NCBI GenBank assembly: GCA_944390505.1 | Contig: CALXQF010000074.1 | Coordinates: 1-6,760, forward strand | Length of the DNA: 6,760 nucleotides | From: an uncultured Clostridia bacterium | Lineage (GTDB): Bacteria > Bacillota > Clostridia > TANB77 > CAG-508 | Reading direction: 5' to 3' | Shown: one piece after another, positions 1 to 5,981 of the stretch | How the letters are laid out: each line of letters starts with the position of its first letter | Numbering within the stretch: position 1 is the first letter of the stretch | The notes under the pieces: generated by a model | Told to the model about the DNA's origin: nothing | The model's input: the letters and a program-made list of their open reading frames with translations, nothing else | Database searches by the model: none | Translations under genes and position numbers: made by a program

Positions 1-25
1 ATTCTTCTTTACTTACGTTTGCCAT
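1..25 (-). CDS. 5' end of an unidentified gene, cut by window edge
   Basis: Only the first eight codons are present, reading M-A-N-V-S-K-E-E on the minus strand from the ATG at 25-23. The start is supported by a purine-rich ribosome binding site (AAGAAGGTG) ending about seven bases upstream of the ATG, and by a promoter further upstream at 119-147. Eight residues are too few to name a family. It lies downstream of, and in the same direction as, the Spo0A-domain gene, but the strong hairpin at 205-243 and its own promoter argue that it is transcribed separately. Confidence 0.6.
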
Positions 26-118
26 TTTATTCACCTTCTTATTTTCATTCTATACACAGTCATTAAATTTTATATAACATTTACTACAAATTGATTACCA
101 ACTGTGAACAATACAGTA

Positions 119-147
119 ATTATATCCATTTTTTTACTAAAATACAA
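119..147 (-). promoter_or_regulatory. Probable sigma-A promoter of the leftmost gene
   Basis: Read on the minus strand, a -35 box TTGTAT (147-142) and a perfect -10 box TATAAT (124-119) are separated by 17 bases. Transcription would begin near 112 and give a leader of roughly 85 bases before the ATG at 25. An interrupted dyad, ACTGT (101-105) and ACAGT (113-117), lies over the expected start point and could be an operator. The dyad is short and could be chance. Confidence 0.55.
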
Positions 148-204
148 GTATATCATGAAAAATTGTTAATGCTCATGCAATATCACGGTATTTTCTATAA
201 CTAC

Positions 205-243
205 AAAAGTAGCGGAAAATGTTAACACCTTTCCGCTACTTTT
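205..243 (-). terminator. Rho-independent terminator, potentially bidirectional
   Basis: A perfect 14-bp inverted repeat (205-218 with 230-243) encloses an 11-base loop. The stem has a GC core (GTAGCGG) flanked by an A tract on one side and a T tract on the other, so U-rich RNA follows the core in both directions. It starts 11 bases beyond the stop of the minus-strand Spo0A-domain gene and is the natural terminator for that gene. Confidence 0.85.
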
Positions 244-254
244 TGGAGAGACAA

Positions 255-752
255 TTATTCCAGTTCTTCCTGTTTTAATGTCTCCACTAATGCAGAGATA
301 AATTCACTATTGGTTGCTTTCCCTTTAACACGTGAATAGGAAAATCCCAAGACTTGGTGAAGTATTTCCAAATTTCCTCTATCAAATGTTGCTTCAATTG
401 AATGCCTTAGTGCACGTTCTGCACGAGAAGGTTTAGTTCCAAATTCTTTTGCAATTGTTGGATACAATTCTTTGGTTATGCCACAATGGAGTATTTTTTC
501 ATTTTCATAAACCAGTATAAGAGCTTTTTTCATATACTGATAGCCTAAAATGTTCATTGGCATACCAATTCCCTTTAAAAGGTTACCCACCCGCCATTCT
601 ATGGTAGTTTTGCTTTTCTCCGGTACATCAGGTGGATTTTCCTTTCTTACGGCTTGCTCCACATCGCTTAACAAGTTAATAAGGTCTTGCATATCATACC
701 CGTTCTCTTTTAAAAGTTCCAGCATCTCAGTTGCCCGATTTTTCTGTGTCAT
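255..752 (-). CDS. Spo0A C-terminal (effector) domain protein lacking a receiver domain
   Basis: This 165-residue protein matches the sporulation response regulator Spo0A only in its DNA-binding domain. From about residue 50 it follows the Spo0A_C pattern: NLLKGIGMPMNILGYQY (57-73), ITKELYPTIAKEFGTKPSR (92-110), recognition-helix region SRAERALRHSIE (109-120), then RGN (125-127) and KGKATNSEFISALV (143-156) near the C-terminus. B. subtilis Spo0A has nearly the same order of motifs (GYLYLREAI, SRVERAIRHAIE, PTNSEFIA). The first 50 residues are a short, charged, probably helical segment and a proline-rich linker. They contain no phosphoacceptor-type receiver fold, so phosphorelay control of the usual kind is not possible. 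The start at 752 is supported by GGAGAGAG five bases upstream of the ATG. The gene has its own consensus promoter and terminator, so it is monocistronic. It is probably a DNA-binding paralogue that acts on Spo0A-like sites or competes at them; its targets are unknown. The family call is strong and the role is inferred. Confidence 0.88.
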   Translation of the reverse strand: MTQKNRATEMLELLKENGYDMQDLINLLSDVEQAVRKENPPDVPEKSKTTIEWRVGNLLKGIGMPMNILGYQYMKKALILVYENEKILHCGITKELYPTIAKEFGTKPSRAERALRHSIEATFDRGNLEILHQVLGFSYSRVKGKATNSEFISALVETLKQEELE

Positions 753-800
753 TTTTCTCTCTCCAATACAAATTATTTCAGCTATTTGCTGATATCTTAT

Positions 801-829
801 ATTATATCATTATTGTAAAAATATGTCAA
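801..829 (-). promoter_or_regulatory. Consensus sigma-A promoter of the Spo0A-domain gene
   Basis: On the minus strand the -35 box TTGACA (829-824) and the -10 box TATAAT (806-801) both match the consensus exactly and are separated by 17 bases. Transcription should start near 794, giving a leader of about 40 bases. A promoter this close to consensus suggests vegetative, fairly strong expression. I saw no Spo0A box (TGTCGAA or its complement) next to it. Confidence 0.85.
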
Positions 830-891
830 TTTGATAAATGGAGGGGGTAAACCCTAAAATTTAATTTCTATGGTTTTTCCTTACTTCATTC

Positions 892-921
892 TTGACAAGT
901 CTTTGCATATTATTGTAAAAT
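892..921 (+). promoter_or_regulatory. Sigma-A promoter of the aspS T-box transcript
   Basis: A perfect -35 box TTGACA (892-897) is followed after 18 bases by TAAAAT (916-921). The expected start near 928 lies about 20 bases before the first paired bases of the T-box leader. It is divergent from the promoter of the Spo0A-domain gene; the two -35 boxes are about 60 bases apart. Confidence 0.75.
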
Positions 922-947
922 AGATAATATATTTTTAAAAATTTCTT

Positions 948-1158
948 AATTGCGATGAATATGACGACCGGTTAAAAGTTACTAACAGAGAATAAAGGTG
1001 AATGCGCTGAGAGCCTTTTATAGAAGAACATAGCCGACTAACACATAGGAGCAATTTTGATTTTTTTAACTAAGTGGAAGTTTTCTCTAAAAACTTCAAG
1101 CTGGGTGGTACCGCGGATTTTTTCGTCCCTGCATTTTAGATAGTGCAAGGGATTTTTT
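948..1158 (+). promoter_or_regulatory. T-box riboswitch controlling aspS
   Basis: This leader senses uncharged tRNA and decides between antitermination and termination ahead of aspS. The diagnostic T-box sequence TGGGTGGTACCGCG is at 1102-1115; its UGGU (1106-1109) would pair with the tRNA acceptor end. Stem I closes with AATTGC (948-953) against GCAATT (1051-1056). Above it are a GATGA/AGGA kink-turn-like element, a 4-bp helix (960-963 with 1044-1047), the specifier loop and an upper helix (970-974 with 1031-1035). The 3' side of the specifier loop, GACTAACA (1036-1043), holds both GAC (Asp) and AAC (Asn). Stem III is a perfect 8-bp hairpin (1077-1084 with 1090-1097) directly before the antiterminator. 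The terminator at 1126-1158 competes with the antiterminator. The class is certain from the motif; the hand-drawn stem I pairing is less sure. Confidence 0.95.
1126..1158 (+). terminator. Regulated terminator of the T-box leader
   Basis: TCCCT-GCA (1126-1133) pairs with TGC-A-AGGGA (1144-1152) with one bulged A at 1147, enclosing a 10-base loop, and is followed by six T residues (1153-1158). It should form when charged tRNA is plentiful and stop transcription before aspS. The AAGGGA of its 3' arm (1147-1152) can also pair with TCCCTT at 1172-1177, which may affect refolding after read-through. Confidence 0.85.
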
Positions 1159-1188
1159 GATATATAGGATTTCCCTTTATCTATCAAC

Positions 1189-1215
1189 TTCTTTTTCCAT
1201 TGATGAGAAAAAGAA
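1189..1215 (+). other. AT-rich hairpin just upstream of the aspS ribosome binding site
   Basis: TTCTTTTTC (1189-1197) and GAAAAAGAA (1207-1215) form a perfect 9-bp stem with a 9-base loop, about 15 bases before the Shine-Dalgarno sequence. It has no U tract after it, so it is not a terminator. It could stabilise the transcript or be a by-product of pyrimidine- and purine-rich tracts. The rest of 1159-1243 holds nothing else that I recognise. Confidence 0.35.
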
Positions 1216-1243
1216 AATTTTATGTAGAAAGAGGGAATTTTTT

Positions 1244-3010
1244 ATGAGTGTTTATCGTACACATACCTGCAATGAAATTCGAATAGATGATGTAGGTAAA
1301 AAAGTAAAAATTGCTGGTTTTGTAGAAACCATTCGCGATTTTGGTGGTCTTGTATTTTTAGATATTCGTGACATGTATGGAGTGACACAAGTGGTTACTT
1401 CTGAAGATTCTGGAGAGGTCGACTTTGCTTCCCATATTCCTATTGAGTCCTCTGTTTGCGTAGAAGGAATTGTGAGAAAAAGAGATAAGGAAACAATTAA
1501 TGAAAAATTAGATACCGGTCTTGTTGAAATTCGTATTGAAAAAATCACAATTTTAGGAAAAAGAACAAAAACATTACCTTTTGAAATTAATTCTAATCAA
1601 GAAGTACGTGAAGATTTAAGGTTACAATATCGTTACTTAGATTTGAGAAATACCAAGTTAAAAGACAATCTCGTTTTGCGTGCAAAATTATTACAATTTT
1701 TAAGAAAAGAAATGATAAAACAAGGCTTTTTAGAAGTACAAACTCCTATTTTAACAAGTTCTTCTCCAGAAGGAGCAAGAGATTATCTTGTTCCTAGTAG
1801 ATTACATCCTGGAAAATTTTATGCTTTACCTCAAGCCCCTCAACAGTTCAAACAATTATTAATGGTTGCTGGTATTGATAAATATTTTCAAATTGCACCT
1901 TGTTTTAGAGATGAAGATGCAAGAGCAGATCGTTCACCAGGAGAGTTTTATCAATTAGATATGGAAATGTCTTATGCAACACAAGAGGATGTTTTTTCAG
2001 TGATGGAACCAGTGATGATGCATACTTTCACTCAATTTTCTGATAAGAAAGTGAAGGAGACTCCTTTTCCTCGTATCTCTTATCATGATGCTATTTTAAA
2101 ATACGGAACTGACAAACCAGATTTAAGAAACCCACTTGTGGTTATTGATTTGACAGACTTTTTCCAAAAGTGTACTTTCAAACCTTTTATTGGTCAAACA
2201 GTAAGAGCCATCAAGGTAAGTGGTCATATGTCAAAAGGATTTCATGAAAAGCTATTAGAGTTTGCTGTTTCTATTGGAATGCCAGGGCTTGGCTATTTAG
2301 AAGTGCAAGAAGATTACTCTTTTAAAGGACCAATTGATAAATTTATTCCACAAGATTTAAAAACAGAATTACTAAAATTAGCAAATTTAGAAAAAGAGGA
2401 CACTATTTTCTTTATTGCAGATTATGAGAAGCGAGCCGCGGATTTTGCAGGTCAAATTAGAACAGAATTAGGTAAAAGATTAGATTTAATAGATGAAAAT
2501 ATATTTGCTTTTTGCTGGATTGTAGATTTTCCTATGTATGAATTAGATGACCATGGAAAAATCACCTTTTGTCATAACCCTTTTTCTATGCCACAAGGTG
2601 GTTTAGAAGCATTACAAACAAAAGAAGCACTTTCTATTTTAGCTTATCAATATGATATTGTTTGTAACGGAGTAGAACTTTCTTCTGGTGCTGTAAGAAA
2701 TCATGATATTGCAATTATGGAAAAAGCCTTCGAAATTGCAAATTATACGAAGCAAGATATAGAGCAAAAATTTTCTGCTTTATTTCAAGCATTTCAATAT
2801 GGTGCTCCACCACATGCAGGAATTGCCCCTGGTATTGATAGAATGTTAATGTTATTAACAGGTGCAAACAGTATTCGTGAAGTAGTTGCTTTTCCTATGA
2901 ATAGTAAGGCGCAGGATTTAATGATGGGAGCTCCTGGAAATGTTTCTAAAGAGCAGTTACGAGAGGTTCATATAAAATTAGATGGGACCGTTGGGGACAG
3001 ACCCCTTTAG
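1244..3010 (+). CDS. aspS: Aspartate--tRNA ligase (AspRS), bacterial type
   Basis: This 588-residue class II synthetase charges tRNA with aspartate in the cytoplasm. The N-terminal OB-fold anticodon-binding domain starts YRTHTCNEIRIDDVGKKVKI and includes RDFGGLVFLDIRD (31-43). The catalytic domain has the flipping loop SPEGARDYLVPSR (174-186), QAPQQFKQLLM (197-207), motif 2 FRDEDARADRSPGEF (221-235) and motif 3 GIAPGIDRMLMLLTG (526-540, Arg533). The bacterial insertion (GAD) domain lies between, at roughly 280-420. The ATG at 1244 is chosen because AAGAGGGA precedes it at good spacing and because YRTHTC is the usual family start; a longer in-frame reading from 1157 would run into the T-box terminator and is leader. 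Length is normal. Oddities: the last residues (about DGTVGDRPL) and the TAG stop are encoded by a REP-like palindrome, not by family sequence. Residues that mark discriminating or non-discriminating AspRS are unusual, so charging of tRNA-Asn as well is possible. It is expressed singly from the T-box leader. Confidence 0.97.
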   Translation: MSVYRTHTCNEIRIDDVGKKVKIAGFVETIRDFGGLVFLDIRDMYGVTQVVTSEDSGEVDFASHIPIESSVCVEGIVRKRDKETINEKLDTGLVEIRIEKITILGKRTKTLPFEINSNQEVREDLRLQYRYLDLRNTKLKDNLVLRAKLLQFLRKEMIKQGFLEVQTPILTSSSPEGARDYLVPSRLHPGKFYALPQAPQQFKQLLMVAGIDKYFQIAPCFRDEDARADRSPGEFYQLDMEMSYATQEDVFSVMEPVMMHTFTQFSDKKVKETPFPRISYHDAILKYGTDKPDLRNPLVVIDLTDFFQKCTFKPFIGQTVRAIKVSGHMSKGFHEKLLEFAVSIGMPGLGYLEVQEDYSFKGPIDKFIPQDLKTELLKLANLEKEDTIFFIADYEKRAADFAGQIRTELGKRLDLIDENIFAFCWIVDFPMYELDDHGKITFCHNPFSMPQGGLEALQTKEALSILAYQYDIVCNGVELSSGAVRNHDIAIMEKAFEIANYTKQDIEQKFSALFQAFQYGAPPHAGIAPGIDRMLMLLTGANSIREVVAFPMNSKAQDLMMGAPGNVSKEQLREVHIKLDGTVGDRPL

Positions 3011-3055
3011 TCCCATTAAAGAATGGGACTAAAGGGGTCTGTCCCCAACGGTCCT
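2984..3055. repeat. REP-like double palindrome (BIME-like) at the aspS/adhE junction
   Basis: Positions 2985-3017 and 3022-3054 are a perfect 33-bp inverted repeat with a 4-base AAAG loop. Each arm is also a hairpin by itself. Unit one (2984-3014) reads GGGAC, CGTT, GGGG, ACAGA, CCCC, TTTA, GTCCC, so a 5-bp outer and a 4-bp inner stem flank matched 4-base internal loops. Unit two (3025-3055) is the inverted copy with one G-T wobble. Two inverted units of this form are the layout of REP/BIME elements, which IS200-like REP-associated transposases mobilise. No such transposase is in the window. The GC-rich block contrasts sharply with its AT-rich surroundings, which suggests insertion. It contains the aspS stop (3008-3010) and its last base is inside the adhE stop (3054-3056), so it also fills the place of the intergenic terminator. 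Confidence 0.9.
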
Positions 3056-5657
3056 ATTTTCCATAATAACTGTCTAACAAAATTTGCTTTAATTCTTCTA
3101 CTAATGGAAGTCTTGGGTTTGCAGTAGTACATTGGTCTTCAAATGCTCTATCTGCAAGCATATCTACTTTTTCTAAAAATTCTTGTTCATTAATTCCCGC
3201 TTCTTGAAATGATTTTGGTATGTTTAAATCTGCATTTAATTTTTTAATTTCTGTAATTAAAGAGTTTACCCCTTCTTCATTTCCATAAGCAGGAAAATTC
3301 ATTCTTCTAGAAAGGTCAGCATATTTTTGATCTGCTATAAAGTATTCATATTTTGGGAATGATACAAATTTGGTTGGTTTTGTGCTATTGTACCTAATAA
3401 CATATGGTAATAAAATAGCATTAATTCGACCATGTGGTAAATGGAATTCTGCCCCTATTTTATGTGCTAAAGAATGGTTAATTCCTAAAAAGGCATTAGT
3501 AAATGCCATTCCTGCAATCGTACTTGCATTATGCATTTTTTCTCTTGCTGTGGCGTTATCTCCATGATTGTAGGCTTCTCTTAAATTCTTAAATACCAAC
3601 TCTACTGCTTTTTCTGCTAATCCATCTGTATAATCTGATGCCATATTAGATACATAAGCTTCAATGGCATGTGTTAATACATCCATACCTGTGTCTGCTG
3701 TAATGGATTTTGGGAGGCTCATAACTAGATCTGGGTCTACAATTGCTACATCTGGTGTTAATTCATAATCTGCTAAAGGATATTTTTTGTTATTTTTTTT
3801 ATCCGTAATAACTGCAAAAGAAGTAACTTCTGAGCCTGTTCCTGATGTAGTTGGAATAGCTACTAATTGTGCTTTTGTTCCTAGCTTTGGAAATTTATAA
3901 GTTCTTTTACGAATATCCATAAATTTTAATTTCATGCCTTCTGGGTCTGCATCTGGATGTTCATAAAATAGCCACATTCCTTTTGCTGCATCTATTGGGC
4001 TTCCTCCACCTAAAGCAATAATTACATCAGGTTTGAATTCCTTCATCATCTCTACCCCTTTGTAGATGGTATCAAATGATGGATCTGATTCTACATCTGA
4101 AAAAATTTCAGAGTGTACATATTCGCTTCTTTTTCTTAGATAATATAGCACTTTGTCTACATAACCGAGTTGTATCATAGATGGGTCTGTTACAATAAAA
4201 GCTCTTGTAATATTAGGCATTTTTTCTAAATAACCAATAGAACCTGCTTCAAAATAAATTTTTTGAGGAATTTTAAACCATTGCATATTAACTCTCCTTT
4301 TTGCTACTCTTTTAATATTAATTAGGTTAACACTAGATACATTTGCTGTTGTTGAATTTCCACCAAATGTTCCACAACCAAGTGTTAATGATGGCATATT
4401 GGTATTATAAATATCTCCAATTGCTCCATGAGTAGAAGGAGAATTCACAATAATTCTTCCTACTTTTACTTTTTCTGAAAACTTTTGAATGGTATCTCTA
4501 TCTTCTGAATGGATAACTGCTGAATGTCCAAGTCCACCAAATTCAATTAACTTTTCTGCTAAATCAATTCCTTCGTCTGCATTTTCTACAATGTAATATG
4601 CTAAAACTGGACTTAATTTTTCTTTCGAAAATGGATACTCAATTCCTACTCCATTTTCTTTTAGTACTAATACTTTAGTGTCTTCTGGTACTTCAATTCC
4701 AGCCATTTGTGCAATATGATAAGGACTTTGTCCAACAATATCAGAATTTAAGGCCTCCCCTTTTTCTGCATTAAACATGCTCTCTCTCAATTTTTTAGTT
4801 TGCTCTGCATCTAAAAAATAACATCCTGCTTCTTTCATTAATGTTTCAAATTCTTTATGAATTTTTCTATCTACGATGACAGATTGCTCAGAAGCACATA
4901 TCATACCATTATCAAATGATTTGGAAAGTACTAAATCATTTACTGAGGTTTTCAATTTAGCTGTTTTATCAATATAGCATGGTACATTTCCTGGTCCTAC
5001 ACCTAATGCTGGTTTGCCACAAGAATAAGCAGATTTTACCATTCCGCTTCCACCAGTTGCTAAAATTAAGTTGACTCCCGGATGATTCATAAGCATAGTA
5101 GTTGCTGTAATAGATGGCTCCTCAATCCACAAAATACAGTCTTCTGGAGCTCCTGCTTTTACTGCTGCATCTTTTAAAATTTGAGCTGCAGCTACACTAC
5201 ATTTTTGTGCAGATGGATGGAATCCAAAAATAATGACATTTCTTGTTTTTGCTGCAATTAAAGATTTAAACATGGTAGTAGAGGTAGGATTGGTAACAGG
5301 TGTTACACCTGCAATAATTCCAATTGGTTCTGCTATTTCTTCATACCCTTCTTCCTCATTTTCAGAAATAATACCTACTGTTTTATCATATTTAATACTA
5401 TGATATACATACTCTGTTGCAAACATATTCTTTGTAATTTTATCTTCATAAATACCACGACCAGTTTCTTCTACTGCCATTTTAGCTAATTCCATATGAT
5501 GCTCTAGTCCTGCCATTGCCATTTGTTTAACAATGTTGTCTATTTGCTCTTGATTTAATTTTAAATATTCTTCTGATGCTTTTTTTCCTCTTTCTACTAG
5601 ATTATTTATCATCTCTTGTATTCTATTTTTCTCTTCTTCGCTAATTTCTTTTGCCAT
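3054..5657 (-). CDS. adhE: Bifunctional acetaldehyde-CoA/alcohol dehydrogenase AdhE
   Basis: This 867-residue cytoplasmic enzyme reduces acetyl-CoA to acetaldehyde and then ethanol, oxidising two NADH, and forms the long spirosome filaments known for the family. The N-terminal half (about 1-440) is a CoA-acylating aldehyde dehydrogenase with GVTPVTNPTST (117-127), GVGPGN (219-224) and catalytic Cys254 in GMICASEQSV. A linker (about 440-460, INIKRVAKRRVNM) leads to the iron-dependent alcohol dehydrogenase domain, with the nucleotide motif GGGSPIDAAKG (550-560) and TTSGTGSEVT (603-612). The four metal ligands expected from E. coli AdhE are all present: Asp659, His663, His728 and His742. The C-terminus DDQCT-ANPR-PL-ELKQILLDSYYGK is typical, so the gene is full length and intact. 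The start at 5657 is supported by AAAGGAA eight to nine bases upstream. The gene has its own promoter and a leader of about 110 bases with competing hairpins. It converges with aspS. Confidence 0.98.
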   Translation of the reverse strand: MAKEISEEEKNRIQEMINNLVERGKKASEEYLKLNQEQIDNIVKQMAMAGLEHHMELAKMAVEETGRGIYEDKITKNMFATEYVYHSIKYDKTVGIISENEEEGYEEIAEPIGIIAGVTPVTNPTSTTMFKSLIAAKTRNVIIFGFHPSAQKCSVAAAQILKDAAVKAGAPEDCILWIEEPSITATTMLMNHPGVNLILATGGSGMVKSAYSCGKPALGVGPGNVPCYIDKTAKLKTSVNDLVLSKSFDNGMICASEQSVIVDRKIHKEFETLMKEAGCYFLDAEQTKKLRESMFNAEKGEALNSDIVGQSPYHIAQMAGIEVPEDTKVLVLKENGVGIEYPFSKEKLSPVLAYYIVENADEGIDLAEKLIEFGGLGHSAVIHSEDRDTIQKFSEKVKVGRIIVNSPSTHGAIGDIYNTNMPSLTLGCGTFGGNSTTANVSSVNLINIKRVAKRRVNMQWFKIPQKIYFEAGSIGYLEKMPNITRAFIVTDPSMIQLGYVDKVLYYLRKRSEYVHSEIFSDVESDPSFDTIYKGVEMMKEFKPDVIIALGGGSPIDAAKGMWLFYEHPDADPEGMKLKFMDIRKRTYKFPKLGTKAQLVAIPTTSGTGSEVTSFAVITDKKNNKKYPLADYELTPDVAIVDPDLVMSLPKSITADTGMDVLTHAIEAYVSNMASDYTDGLAEKAVELVFKNLREAYNHGDNATAREKMHNASTIAGMAFTNAFLGINHSLAHKIGAEFHLPHGRINAILLPYVIRYNSTKPTKFVSFPKYEYFIADQKYADLSRRMNFPAYGNEEGVNSLITEIKKLNADLNIPKSFQEAGINEQEFLEKVDMLADRAFEDQCTTANPRLPLVEELKQILLDSYYGK

Positions 5658-5683
5658 AAAATCAATTCCTTTCTTTTTCTTAA

Positions 5684-5742
5684 AGTATCAAAAATCTGGA
5701 AATGATACCTATTGTTTCTGTTTTGTACCTGATTTGGTATCA
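5684..5742 (-). promoter_or_regulatory. adhE leader with three GTATCA-type repeats and competing stems
   Basis: In the adhE transcript three segments share one sequence. Segment A is UGAUACC (5742-5736), segment B is GGUAUCA (5709-5703) and segment C is UGAUACU (5690-5684). B can pair with A (7 bp, 26-base loop) or with C (6 bp plus a G-U, 12-base loop), but not with both. A small UACC/GGUA hairpin overlaps A. Neither main stem has a U tract, so this is not a plain terminator. The segments lie between the promoter and the ribosome binding site. They could instead be DNA operator half-sites. The repeats are seen directly; a regulatory role is inferred. Confidence 0.5.
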
Positions 5743-5748
5743 AAGTTC

Positions 5749-5779
5749 TTTTGTTATTATTTCCTTTTTTTGTTATTAT
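5749..5779. repeat. Tandem 12-bp direct repeat over the adhE -10 region
   Basis: TTTTGTTATTAT occurs at 5749-5760 and again at 5768-5779, offset by 19 bases, about two helical turns. The second copy covers most of the -10 box of the adhE promoter and the start point; the first lies just downstream. This is a position where a repressor would act. The units include TTGTTA, which resembles half of a Rex site, but no inverted partner is present, so I do not call a Rex operator. Confidence 0.5.
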
Positions 5780-5803
5780 ATACTATGGTTTTTTGGTTGT
5801 AAA
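5775..5803 (-). promoter_or_regulatory. Sigma-A promoter of adhE
   Basis: Read on the minus strand, TTTACA (5803-5798) and a perfect TATAAT (5780-5775) are separated by 17 bases. The start point would be near 5768, giving a leader of about 110 bases before the ATG at 5657. The plus-strand reading frame that crosses here is a shadow. Confidence 0.75.
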
Positions 5804-5890
5804 CTATTATTGGGAAATTAATCTTTCAATAATGAATCTAATTTTTTCCTTGATTTATTATTTGATAACTATGAGTAATTTAGTGCAAAC

Positions 5891-5922
5891 GAGGAAGTCC
5901 TTACTGGGCTTCCTCATTTTTT
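5891..5922 (+). terminator. Rho-independent terminator pointing right, between adhE and dps
   Basis: GAGGAAGTCC (5891-5900) pairs with GGGCTTCCTC (5906-5915), 10 bp with one G-T, around a 5-base loop, and is followed by A and then six T residues (5917-5922) on the plus strand. On the minus strand only GTTTGC follows the stem, so it would be a weak terminator for dps. No plus-strand gene upstream of it was found, which makes its orientation odd. It may still reduce read-through from dps into adhE. Confidence 0.7.
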
Positions 5923-5981
5923 ATACATTAATTTATTTGACAATTATTATTCTTCAGGTTACTTTTCATCTTGTTTTATTT

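Noticed and set aside
550..792. Plus-strand frame opposite the Spo0A-domain gene, and similar frames at 1252-1548, 3370-3567 and 6113-6316
   Set aside because: They are antisense shadows of well-identified genes, have no ribosome binding sites and resemble no family I know.
780..900. Spo0A boxes in the region between the Spo0A-domain gene and aspS
   Set aside because: No TGTCGAA or TTCGACA was seen; TGTCAA at 824-829 is simply the complement of the -35 box.
1157..1243. N-terminal extension of AspRS by 29 codons
   Set aside because: The extension starts inside the T-box terminator U tract. The ATG at 1244 has a good ribosome binding site and gives the normal family N-terminus.
2984..3055. 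CRISPR repeat or insertion-sequence end
   Set aside because: There is only one inverted pair with no spacers, no flanking direct repeat and no transposase gene in the window; the nested hairpins fit a REP-type unit better.
5741..5830. Rex operator upstream of adhE
   Set aside because: TTGTTA half-sites are present but only as direct repeats; no inverted TTGTTAA/TTAACAA pair was found.
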